NCBI GenBank assembly: GCA_021789815.1
Contig: JAJYIZ010000005.1
Coordinates: 1 to 40,774 of the forward strand
Direction of reading: 5' to 3'
DNA from: Microcaldota archaeon
GTDB taxonomy: Archaea; Micrarchaeota; Micrarchaeia; Micrarchaeales; Micrarchaeaceae
DNA length: 40,774 bases
The notes under the pieces were generated by a model. That model had not been told where the DNA came from and did no database searches. It was given only the letters and a program-made list of their open reading frames with translations. Made by a program: the position numbers and the translations under genes. Numbering within the stretch: position 1 is the stretch's first letter; each line of letters begins with the position of its first letter. Shown here piece by piece: positions 29,626 through 36,757 of this stretch.

Positions 29626-31266
29626 ATGGCGATAGTCGCATTCGATCTCAAGGACCTGCAGAAGGCAAACAGGAGCAAAGAGAAACTAGAGGATGTACTT
29701 ACAAGAATAGGTGTAGAGGTCGAGGAGCTCTCCAAGGAAGAGATCAAGGTCAACATAACTCCAAACAGGCCTGATCTCTTAGATTTTGTAGGGTTGTCGA
29801 GAGCTATAGAGCACTTCACAGGCGCAAGGCCAAAAGACAGTTTCTACAAGATAGAGAACAAGCCGGCGCTAACGATAAACGCCACAGGCCAGATAAAGAG
29901 CGTAAGGCCATTCATAGCCGGGATGATAGTTAAGAATGCAAATCTCTCTGGCAACCGTCTTAAGTACCTGATAAACTTTACAGAGAAGTTCGCCGAGACA
30001 TATGGCAGAAAGAGGAAGAAAATAGCCATAGGCGTGCACAATCTCAGTGCAATAGAAGGAAATCTGACATACGAGGCAGCCAAAGAAGGCAAGATTACTC
30101 CCTTGGGATCCAAGAAGAGCATGGCCTTCGACAGAGTGATGAAGGAGCATGCAAAGGGTGTCACATACCAAGACACGGTGCCAAACTATGGCAGCAAGAG
30201 CGTACTATACCCTGTGCTTAAGGACGAGAAGAAGACCATAGCGCTCATACCTATAACAAACTGCGAAGAGACAAAGGTAACAGAAAAGACGAAGGACCTT
30301 TTCATAGACATAACCAGCACGTCACAGATATCGATAAGGAACTCAGCTGCGGTAATCGCATGCTCGTTCCTCTATGCCGGCGCAGAGGTGCACCCCGTTG
30401 GAATAACTTACGATCGTCAGGGCGAAGAGATCCCAAAACTCGAATACCAGGAAGTAAAGGTGGCGATGAACAGGGCCGAACGAACGATCGGCATAATTAC
30501 CGGAAGGCACAACGTGATAGACCTAGCCAATAGAATGGGATACACGGCAGCGAAGTACGGACCCAACGTGCTCTTTTACGTACCGCCATACAGGATAGAC
30601 GTGCTCGACGAGCAGGACATAGTGGAGGACATAGCGATAGCGTACGGCTACGACCGAATAATTCCATTAGCTATATCCGGGGTCTCTGTCGGCATGTCCA
30701 ACGAAGCAACAGACTATGAGAACAAGCTTGCTTCTGCAATGGTCGGATTGGGTTACACCGAAGCGATAAACAGCATACTTACGAATGAGGAGATGAACTT
30801 CAAAAACATGCGCACCACATCAAAACAGAAGGATTATGCAATGATAGCTGAATCAAAGACTAATGCAATCACAATGCTCAGGACGGTCATACTGCCGGGC
30901 ATTCTACAGGATCTTTCTGCTTCTGCAAACGCGACAATGCCGCAAAGGATCTTCGAGATAGGCAGAACATTCACTGTCAAAAACGGCAAGATAAAGGAGA
31001 GCAAGCGCCTGGCAATAGCCAGCGAGCACGCAAAGGCTGACTTCTCAGAAATAAAGAGCGTAGTCGAAGCAATACTCAGGTACATGGAAGGCAGTTACAA
31101 AATAGAGAACGACAATGATGCCACATTCATACAAGGGAGGTGTGCGAGGGTTACGCTCGATGGTAAGGTCTCTGCGGTGTTCGGCGAAGTGCACCCAGAG
31201 GTCCTTAGGAATTTTGGAATAGAAGAACCAGTAGTAGCGGCTGAAATAATCCTAAAGGAAGAATAA
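29626..31266 (+). CDS. pheT: Phenylalanyl-tRNA synthetase beta subunit
   Basis: This 546-residue beta subunit of archaeal type is shorter than the bacterial form and lacks the anticodon-binding extension. Recognisable blocks are Thr-Pro-Asn-Arg-Pro-Asp-Leu-Leu near residue 45, the B3/B4 tRNA-editing region in the middle, Asp-Ile-Val-Glu-Asp-Ile-Ala-Ile-Ala-Tyr-Gly-Tyr (B5), and a catalytic-like core with Pro-Gln-Arg-Ile-Phe-Glu-Ile-Gly. ATG 29626 is chosen because GGTG lies 5 nt before it; an in-frame GTG at 29620 overlaps pheS. It converges on the gene downstream of the radical SAM protein. Confidence 0.94.
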   Translation: MAIVAFDLKDLQKANRSKEKLEDVLTRIGVEVEELSKEEIKVNITPNRPDLLDFVGLSRAIEHFTGARPKDSFYKIENKPALTINATGQIKSVRPFIAGMIVKNANLSGNRLKYLINFTEKFAETYGRKRKKIAIGVHNLSAIEGNLTYEAAKEGKITPLGSKKSMAFDRVMKEHAKGVTYQDTVPNYGSKSVLYPVLKDEKKTIALIPITNCEETKVTEKTKDLFIDITSTSQISIRNSAAVIACSFLYAGAEVHPVGITYDRQGEEIPKLEYQEVKVAMNRAERTIGIITGRHNVIDLANRMGYTAAKYGPNVLFYVPPYRIDVLDEQDIVEDIAIAYGYDRIIPLAISGVSVGMSNEATDYENKLASAMVGLGYTEAINSILTNEEMNFKNMRTTSKQKDYAMIAESKTNAITMLRTVILPGILQDLSASANATMPQRIFEIGRTFTVKNGKIKESKRLAIASEHAKADFSEIKSVVEAILRYMEGSYKIENDNDATFIQGRCARVTLDGKVSAVFGEVHPEVLRNFGIEEPVVAAEIILKEE

Positions 31267-31271
31267 GACGT

Positions 31272-31973
31272 TCAGACTCCGTGGAACCAGAAACCCTTCT
31301 CGTTCTTCTTGCCCTTCGGTCCCGCCTTCTTGCCTGTAAGCCGTCCAAGTAAGGACACTTTCTGTGGTGCTGAAGGTTTTGCTCCATCGAGGCCTACGCT
31401 CCCAGCGTAGTCTTTCTGCCACTCGTGGAATTTCTCGAGCTTCTCCCTGTTGACCTTCTGCATCTTCTCATCCCAGTTATCCCTCATATCCTTCCATTCC
31501 TCTTTTGTATATCCGTATGGTGGATGCTCACGTATTGCTGGTGAGAAGTAAGCGTAGTTGTAGAACTCCTTAACGTAATCGTAATCCCTTTCTGATATGC
31601 TGTCCTTGTTAACATTGACGCCTTCCTTTGCAAGAAACTCCATGAGCTCCTCTTGGCTCATTTGCTCCCTTCTGTTTGGCGCACCTTTTGGATTGTATAT
31701 CACTGTTATCCTTGACTTGGCGTAGTTTACAGCCGACTTTATGACAGGCTCAAGCAAAGATAGTCTGTACTGCAGCCTTGCAGCATGCTGCGGGTCAACC
31801 ATCTCCTTCTGCGACAGGCCGCTGAATATAACAAGCTTGATTACCCTGTAGGGCATGCGGACCTTGTTGCCCTGCTCATCTGTTATGTAATCGTCTTCGA
31901 CCTTGCCCTGCTGCCTCTCCCTCTCAAGGTCTTGCTTATACTTGCTCTCCTCGTGTATGTCCCTTCTGTCCAT
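31272..31973 (-). CDS. Unknown protein with a heavy-metal-associated-like fold, partner of the radical SAM gene
   Basis: This 233-residue protein shows no catalytic motif. Residues ~43-121 read as beta-alpha-beta-beta-alpha: Arg-Val-Ile-Lys-Leu-Val-Ile-Phe; a helix; Val-Asn-Tyr-Ala-Lys-Ser-Arg-Ile-Thr-Val-Ile-Tyr-Asn-Pro; then Glu-Leu-Met-Glu-Phe-Leu-Ala-Lys-Glu-Gly-Val. This is the order of a heavy-metal-associated (ferredoxin-like) domain, but the metal-binding Cys-x-x-Cys is absent and the protein has no cysteine at all. Residues 125-190 are helical and rich in Tyr/Trp; the end is basic and Gly-rich. It starts 22 nt after the radical SAM stop, so the two are probably co-transcribed and work together. 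ATG 31973 is preferred to a TTG two codons earlier. Confidence 0.6.
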   Translation of the reverse strand: MDRRDIHEESKYKQDLERERQQGKVEDDYITDEQGNKVRMPYRVIKLVIFSGLSQKEMVDPQHAARLQYRLSLLEPVIKSAVNYAKSRITVIYNPKGAPNRREQMSQEELMEFLAKEGVNVNKDSISERDYDYVKEFYNYAYFSPAIREHPPYGYTKEEWKDMRDNWDEKMQKVNREKLEKFHEWQKDYAGSVGLDGAKPSAPQKVSLLGRLTGKKAGPKGKKNEKGFWFHGV

Positions 31974-31995
31974 TATCAAAACCTAAAGCATCAGA

Positions 31996-34038
31996 TTAGC
32001 AATCGCAGTTGCCGCATCCGCAGCCTCCCGATTCCTCTCTCTCTTCGGCGCTCCTTCCGCATCCGCAGGATCCGCCTCCAGAGCCACATCCGCAAGATTC
32101 ACCAGCCTCTTCGTGTTCGTGCGCGTGCTGCTTCTCTTCCATGACTATGTGCTTTGGCAGCGTTGCTGTCATTCCGGCTGCGTCCTGGACGACCTGCTGT
32201 GCAATCTTTGGCCTTGCGCTTGCAAAGTTAGCTACACCCCTGCCACCATTGACAGGCAGTGCAAAGTAGTCAACCATGTCAGTGTACGTCTTCCTGTAGC
32301 CAGCACTGGCCTCTATCTCTTTTATGTTTCTTGTGTACTTGTCCTTTGAATATGACCAGTTTGGATGGGTCTTCTCCCACTCCGTTGCAGGCATGCTGTA
32401 CTGCCTCTGTACCTTGTCTCTGTACATTTCAGGGAAGACGTTGAACGAGCAGAACGGCATGACCTCACCGTTTGGCTGCGCGTAGTGTATGTCGCACTTT
32501 TCAACTCTGTGTATGTCATACGTGTATTCATCCTGGAAGTGCATCATTCCTATGAACATGCTTTTCATTTGCAATTTGCCCATAGAGGCGAAGTCGTGCT
32601 TTGTGAGCACAGAGAGAAGCAGCTTTGTGAAGTTGACAGACTTCGGTTGGTTCTGTTTATCAATGAACCTATTCAAGCCTGCGACAGCCTTCAGCGCGAT
32701 GAGACGCCTCTGCAGCTTGGACTTGCCCTGCATTTCATCTACAGACCTTTGCAGGTGTTCCAGAAGTCCCTGTGCGTCAACGAACTTTGTAAGCGGTACT
32801 ATCTTGTTGTCAGAGTCTATGAACAGATAGGCACCTGCTCCGCATGCGAAGTGTATTGAAAGGTCGTACTTGTATTCACCTGTTAGGGCTTCTATGAACT
32901 TGTTTATTCCGCCTACATATGGAACGGAGAACCATGCATCCTTGCCGATCACACCGTTGGTCTGCTCTTCTATGAGCTTGATTGCACCTGGTATTGTGAT
33001 TCTCTGTTTTTCTCTCAACCTTGAAGGCATTCTTCCTACAAGAGATACAGGCTGGAAGTTGACAGCCTTCACAACATCAGAATTGTTCATAGCGAAGTTG
33101 ATTATTGCGCCAAGCTCGTGCTCGTTTATTGTCCTTATTACAGTTGGAACAAGGACAACTCCTATTCCTGCTTTTCTTGCAGCATCAAGGGCCATTGGAG
33201 TCTCCCAGTGGTTCTTTGGATTTGCACGTGGACTTACTCCGTCAAAGCTCATGTAAAGTGTGCTTACTCCAGCGTGCCTCAGCCTCACAGCAAGGTCCGG
33301 ATTAAGGCCGAGGTTTATCCCTGTTGTGTTTAATTGTATCTGATCGAAGCCTGCCTCCTTCGCCTTCTGCACTATTGCCACTATATCCGGTGCCATTGTT
33401 GGCTCTCCACCAGTTATCTGTATTGCATTTGCAGGGATTGGCTTCTGGTTCCTAAGATTCCTGAATATCTTATCAAGCTCAGCAAGGCTTGGTTCGTATA
33501 TCGATTCTCCTTCCTTTGCATAGAAGAAGCAGTACCAGCATGATAGGTGGCACCTGTTCGTTACCACAACATTAGCAAGGCCTGTGTGGGATTTGTGACG
33601 TTCGCACATTCCGCAGTCGAACGGGCAGTTTGCTCCCTTCGTGTCGCTTATATAATTAGGGTTGTCGAACCCTCGTCCATAGTAATTGTAACGCTTCATC
33701 TTCATGTACATGTCGTAGTCTTCCCAGTATTTTTCCATAGTCCAGTTGTGCTCTGGGCAGTACTTCCTGATCATGACGTTCTCTCCGTCCTTGTAGATTA
33801 TCCCATTGACGATGAGCTTGCATTCAGGGCATACGGTCATTGTCTTCTCTATCACAGGCATCTTCTCGATCTCTTCCATAGACCTGTGGTAGACTGCTAG
33901 AATAGGGTCGTTTGCGTCCTTTGAGTCGACCTTCGCGGTCGGCTTTACGTTGTTAATGTTACTTACTATATTCTGCTGTACCTCAACCTCTACTTCTGAG
34001 ATAGGTCTAGCAGCGCCTGGGTTACCTTGATTTGGCAT
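31996..34038 (-). CDS. Radical SAM protein of the MJ0619/tetraether synthase (COG1964) type with Cys/His-rich tail
   Basis: This 680-residue multi-cluster enzyme has a zinc-type site C70-x2-C73...C94-x2-H97, an auxiliary motif C138-x3-C142-x2-C145, and the radical SAM motif C163-x3-C167-x2-C170. Gly-Gly-Glu-Pro-Thr (SAM binding) and C-terminal cysteines C399, C515 and C530 (Pro-Phe-Cys-Ser-Phe-Asn) follow. This order matches MJ0619-type proteins, whose members join archaeal lipid chains into tetraethers (Tes/GDGT-MAS); a pterin methylase role was proposed earlier. The N-terminal ~45 residues look disordered. Unusual are residues 638-680, with three His then eight Cys in Cys-Gly-Cys-Gly units. 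Family is secure, substrate inferred. The ATG follows GGTGA. Confidence 0.85.
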   Translation of the reverse strand: MPNQGNPGAARPISEVEVEVQQNIVSNINNVKPTAKVDSKDANDPILAVYHRSMEEIEKMPVIEKTMTVCPECKLIVNGIIYKDGENVMIRKYCPEHNWTMEKYWEDYDMYMKMKRYNYYGRGFDNPNYISDTKGANCPFDCGMCERHKSHTGLANVVVTNRCHLSCWYCFFYAKEGESIYEPSLAELDKIFRNLRNQKPIPANAIQITGGEPTMAPDIVAIVQKAKEAGFDQIQLNTTGINLGLNPDLAVRLRHAGVSTLYMSFDGVSPRANPKNHWETPMALDAARKAGIGVVLVPTVIRTINEHELGAIINFAMNNSDVVKAVNFQPVSLVGRMPSRLREKQRITIPGAIKLIEEQTNGVIGKDAWFSVPYVGGINKFIEALTGEYKYDLSIHFACGAGAYLFIDSDNKIVPLTKFVDAQGLLEHLQRSVDEMQGKSKLQRRLIALKAVAGLNRFIDKQNQPKSVNFTKLLLSVLTKHDFASMGKLQMKSMFIGMMHFQDEYTYDIHRVEKCDIHYAQPNGEVMPFCSFNVFPEMYRDKVQRQYSMPATEWEKTHPNWSYSKDKYTRNIKEIEASAGYRKTYTDMVDYFALPVNGGRGVANFASARPKIAQQVVQDAAGMTATLPKHIVMEEKQHAHEHEEAGESCGCGSGGGSCGCGRSAEEREESGGCGCGNCDC

Positions 34039-34078
34039 ATATTTTCACCGATATATAGGCAAAAACGCGAATCGGAAG

Positions 34079-34087
34079 TATTTAAAG
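34079..34087 (-). promoter_or_regulatory. TATA box for the radical SAM operon
   Basis: Minus-strand CTTTAAATA lies ~41-49 nt before ATG 34038. It predicts initiation near 34056 and a ~18-nt leader containing GGTGA. The remaining ~60 nt of the gap (to 34148) show only A/T-rich spacer following the neighbouring gene's stop. Confidence 0.55.
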
Positions 34088-34148
34088 CCTTTCTGCTTTC
34101 TGGTTTACCTTCTTTCAAAAGTTGTCAACCCAGTTTTCTAAGACTATT

Positions 34149-34775
34149 TTAGTCGCCAGTGCTGCCCCTATGACTGATATTTCTAGGCGCATCTGGGTTG
34201 CCTTCTGTAAGTTCTCTAAGCTTAGCTGCATAAACTGGCACCACGACCAAACCTGCATACTTAAGCCTGAAGTCGTCATAGTGTTCTAGCAATTTTTGGA
34301 CGTCAGGATCATCAATTGGAGCAGGATGGGAACTCTCTCCACCATACCTACGCACCAGTCTCTCTGCCGTGTTTCTAGCATACTGTGCGAAAGATTCAAG
34401 CGGTACAAGATTCGCTTCAAGTTTCCTGAATTCTGCCCCGGTTCTTACCATCAATTCTGATAATCCAGGAACTTCAGCAAGTTCATAGCCTTCCCTCCCC
34501 ATTAGTCTGTAAGTCATTGGAATATCAGCTACTTCTTGGTAATAATCTTTGAAATTTTTCACTTTCAGCGCCAGTGACTCTAAATCGTCCCTAAAACCCG
34601 AAAGCCTATCAAAAAAGACTTCTGGTGCCGTTTGTCTTGATTTTCCAACAGCATTCCTAGCACCTATAAACGTTTCGTAAAGATTTCCTAGTCTCTCAAT
34701 ATTTCTCTCATCAACGCTCTTTCCTTCGATCTCTTTTCCTGGAGGAGTAGCAGCTCTAGCCCTATCTGTTGCCAT
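34149..34775 (-). CDS. Helical protein of unknown function
   Basis: This 208-residue soluble, mainly helical protein is rich in Glu, Arg and Leu, with a Pro-containing hinge near residue 153 (Ala-Pro-Ile-Asp-Asp-Pro). There is no signal peptide, membrane helix or metal motif, and I do not recognise a family. The gene is well supported: a TATA box (TATAAAAG at 34808-34815, minus strand) ~36 nt upstream, and GGTGA 5 nt before the ATG. Confidence 0.65.
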   Translation of the reverse strand: MATDRARAATPPGKEIEGKSVDERNIERLGNLYETFIGARNAVGKSRQTAPEVFFDRLSGFRDDLESLALKVKNFKDYYQEVADIPMTYRLMGREGYELAEVPGLSELMVRTGAEFRKLEANLVPLESFAQYARNTAERLVRRYGGESSHPAPIDDPDVQKLLEHYDDFRLKYAGLVVVPVYAAKLRELTEGNPDAPRNISHRGSTGD

Positions 34776-34807
34776 TGTTTCACCAAACCAGACTCAGATT
34801 ATTATGA

Positions 34808-34815
34808 TATAAAAG
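34808..34815 (-). promoter_or_regulatory. TATA box for the 208-residue unknown protein
   Basis: Minus-strand CTTTTATA lies 33-40 nt before ATG 34775. It begins inside the last codons of the convergent-direction neighbour's spacer and gives a ~10-nt leader holding GGTGA. Confidence 0.55.
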
Positions 34816-34820
34816 CCTTT

Positions 34821-35711
34821 TCATCGTCTTCTGCGGCCTTTAAATCCCTCTTGCTTTCCAAAGTTTCTTCTTTTGAAATCCTGCCTTGGCTGCTCTTTCT
34901 TTGGAGTAATAGGCTTCTCCTTTATCCTCTTTATGCTCTCATCGAGGTCCTTCTTCAGCTTCTCTGCAATGAAGTTCTTCGAGAAGTAATCCGCCTTGAG
35001 TGCAATGCAGATCTTTGTGGCATAAACCCTTGCTATCCTTCCACGAATCTCCCTCTGTGCATTTGTGATATCTGGAAGTTTGAAAAGTATCCCGTACTTT
35101 GGCGGCCTGCTCCCGAACTTTATGTGCTTGAAGAGAGCCTTCTCTGCTCCAAGCAGCTGGACCGTGCCCGCAGGCATCGTAGCCAGCCTTTCTAGGGATC
35201 CTGCCTTGCTCAGCAGCTCTGCAGCTATCATGTGGTCTGTAAGATAAGTGGTATTCGGCATCAACCTTGTCGCAGCTTCCTTTATGTATAAGTCAAGCTC
35301 TTCAAGAGAGGCACCCAGCGATATAGCCAAGTTCGCAAACCCAACAATGGCCCTGGATTCCCCCATGTCCATCTTCCTTCCAATTGTCGATTGCGCTTTC
35401 TTGTAGATCTCTTCTGCCTTTGCGCTGTCCTTAATAGCCTCCTCTATCGCTCTGTCGTCTATACCCTTGTGGTTCAAAGCAATAACAAGTCTTGCAAGCG
35501 TTGTAGGATTGCTCATCCTCACTTCTGGGAAGTATATCCCGTACCATTCGCTAAGCCTCTCATAAGCTAGGTTGTATGACCTTGATGTCTCTATCTGCGC
35601 ATTAACAGCCTGCATGAGCGCGTATTCCTCGCTTTTGTAAGCTTCGCTTATACCCTGCTTTGCGCTCTTAAGCATTCGCTCTCTTATCTCTTCAAAGCCC
35701 TTCTTTGGCAT
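34821..35711 (-). CDS. nop5: Nop5-type C/D box snoRNP core protein (short form)
   Basis: Nop5 scaffolds fibrillarin and L7Ae on C/D box guide RNAs that direct 2'-O-methylation of rRNA and tRNA. The Nop domain is clear: Gly-Ala-Glu-Lys-Ala-Leu-Phe, Pro-Pro-Lys-Tyr-Gly-Ile-Leu-Phe, and Arg-Gly-Arg-Ile-Ala-Arg-x-x-Ala-x-Lys. A coiled-coil region precedes it and an Arg/Lys-rich tail ends the protein. At 296 residues it is shorter than most archaeal Nop5 (about 370-410), the N-terminal fibrillarin-binding domain being reduced or missing. ATG 35711 is chosen because the TATA box at ~35747 predicts a nearly leaderless start. Fibrillarin is not adjacent, unlike in many archaea. Confidence 0.88.
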   Translation of the reverse strand: MPKKGFEEIRERMLKSAKQGISEAYKSEEYALMQAVNAQIETSRSYNLAYERLSEWYGIYFPEVRMSNPTTLARLVIALNHKGIDDRAIEEAIKDSAKAEEIYKKAQSTIGRKMDMGESRAIVGFANLAISLGASLEELDLYIKEAATRLMPNTTYLTDHMIAAELLSKAGSLERLATMPAGTVQLLGAEKALFKHIKFGSRPPKYGILFKLPDITNAQREIRGRIARVYATKICIALKADYFSKNFIAEKLKKDLDESIKRIKEKPITPKKEQPRQDFKRRNFGKQEGFKGRRRR

Positions 35712-35743
35712 CAAAACACGCAATCAATTTTCTGTTATTAAGG

Positions 35744-35751
35744 TATAAATA
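35744..35751 (-). promoter_or_regulatory. TATA box for nop5 and the adjoining divergent gap
   Basis: Minus-strand TATTTATA lies 33-40 nt before ATG 35711. In the same 132-nt gap, ACGTTT-N5-AAACGT (35769-35785) forms a 6-bp inverted repeat that could be a regulatory site for nop5 or the divergent small gene. That role is speculative. Confidence 0.5.
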
Positions 35752-35843
35752 ACGATGCACAAGCCATTACGTTTATCGGAAACGTTAGACATAAGGCATA
35801 ATAAAGCGGCGTTAAAAGCACTCTAAGGGAAAAGGGGTAATAA

Positions 35844-36122
35844 ATGAGAAAGGCGACCGGAAAGAAACCGGAAGACCAGCTGAAGCCTCTAGAAAGAACG
35901 GACCAGCCAAGACCAGAGCAAGAAAATGTCCTTGGTGGAAGGAATATACCTAGCATAGGGATCGGCACGCCCCGTGGAATAGGCGTAATGCCTAGGCTCC
36001 CTCCAGAAGCTGCTGCAGCCTTCGCTACATATGTGGATTCTGCGCGCACACGGGCTGCGAACGAGGGCAAAACCCTGGTATACACGATACGCTGGGGGCA
36101 ACCAGCTGCAGAGGATAAGTGA
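35844..36122 (+). CDS. Small protein of unknown function
   Basis: This 92-residue protein has a Lys/Glu/Pro-rich, probably disordered first third, a Gly/Pro/Ile segment (Ile-Gly-Ile-Gly-Thr-Pro-Arg-Gly-Ile-Gly) and an Ala-rich helix followed by a strand (Thr-Leu-Val-Tyr-Thr-Ile-Arg). I do not recognise it. AGGGGT 6 nt before the ATG and A/T-rich candidate TATA sequences at ~35797 and ~35811 support expression. Confidence 0.5.
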   Translation: MRKATGKKPEDQLKPLERTDQPRPEQENVLGGRNIPSIGIGTPRGIGVMPRLPPEAAAAFATYVDSARTRAANEGKTLVYTIRWGQPAAEDK

Positions 36123-36172
36123 ATAGGCAAAGAGGCATGGATCTTCCTATTCGGAGAAGGCTAACCGAAAGA

Positions 36173-36180
36173 TATATAAA
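36173..36180 (+). promoter_or_regulatory. TATA box for the 171-residue unknown protein
   Basis: TATATAAA is centred only ~19 nt before ATG 36195 and ~60 nt before an in-frame ATG at 36237. The usual 26-nt spacing puts initiation near 36203, so the second ATG may be the real start. Confidence 0.5.
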
Positions 36181-36194
36181 TCTAGTCATATGAT

Positions 36195-36710
36195 ATGGTT
36201 TCTGGAAGTTTTGATCTTTGGAAAAGGCGACAAAAGATGGGAACCCTAGATGTACAATCTAGTACCAGAGACGTATCCTCAAGAAAGCCAGAACCAACAA
36301 GAGAGACGCACGTCGCTCGCGAACCACCACTTCTGGGAGCTCTAAGAGCTGTCCGCCAAATAAACGAGAGAGAAGCTCAGAGAAATCCAGTACATCAACA
36401 GTTCAGAGAGGCTACTGAAGAAAGACGAAGAAAACTTGAAATGGAGGACAGGGCCTTGGTTAGGCGCTGGGACAGGCTCTCTGAAGAAGCCCAAAGACAA
36501 GAGAGGGAGTTTCAAGCTGAACTTAGAGAAGCAAGCGCCCGTTTCCCAGATAGAGCGACTAAACCGACAGTTGGAATACCATACCTCGGGGTTCCGGCAG
36601 CCCTATCTGTGCGCGTGGATCCTCGCATAGTTCGAAGAGAGGTAACCATCGCAGTAAAGTATGGCGGCATAGCACTTTCTGAACACTTTGAACTGGCCAG
36701 CATGGATTAA
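36195..36710 (+). CDS. Charged coiled-coil protein of unknown function
   Basis: Up to 171 residues (157 if ATG 36237 is used). Residues ~55-120 are a long Arg/Glu-rich helix with heptad-like spacing, probably a coiled coil; the last 45 residues contain strands (Thr-Val-Gly-Ile-Pro-Tyr, Glu-Val-Thr-Ile-Ala-Val). There is no recognisable family or catalytic motif. The C-terminal strand resembles, very loosely, the end of the 92-residue neighbour, which may or may not mean a relationship. Confidence 0.5.
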   Translation: MVSGSFDLWKRRQKMGTLDVQSSTRDVSSRKPEPTRETHVAREPPLLGALRAVRQINEREAQRNPVHQQFREATEERRRKLEMEDRALVRRWDRLSEEAQRQEREFQAELREASARFPDRATKPTVGIPYLGVPAALSVRVDPRIVRREVTIAVKYGGIALSEHFELASMD

Positions 36711-36728
36711 CTCCAGAAGCTAGGAATC

Positions 36729-36738
36729 CTTATTAAAA
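36729..36738 (+). promoter_or_regulatory. TATA-like box for the M16 peptidase
   Basis: CTTATTAAAA is centred ~24 nt before ATG 36758, which predicts a leaderless transcript. No Shine-Dalgarno precedes that ATG, in agreement. Confidence 0.45.
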
Positions 36739-36757
36739 CGTAAGCCCAAATTCTGAT

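Noticed and set aside
32009-32349. Plus-strand Pro/Ser/Cys-rich frames opposite the radical SAM tail
   Set aside because: They are the complement of the Cys-Gly repeat codons and have no start signals.
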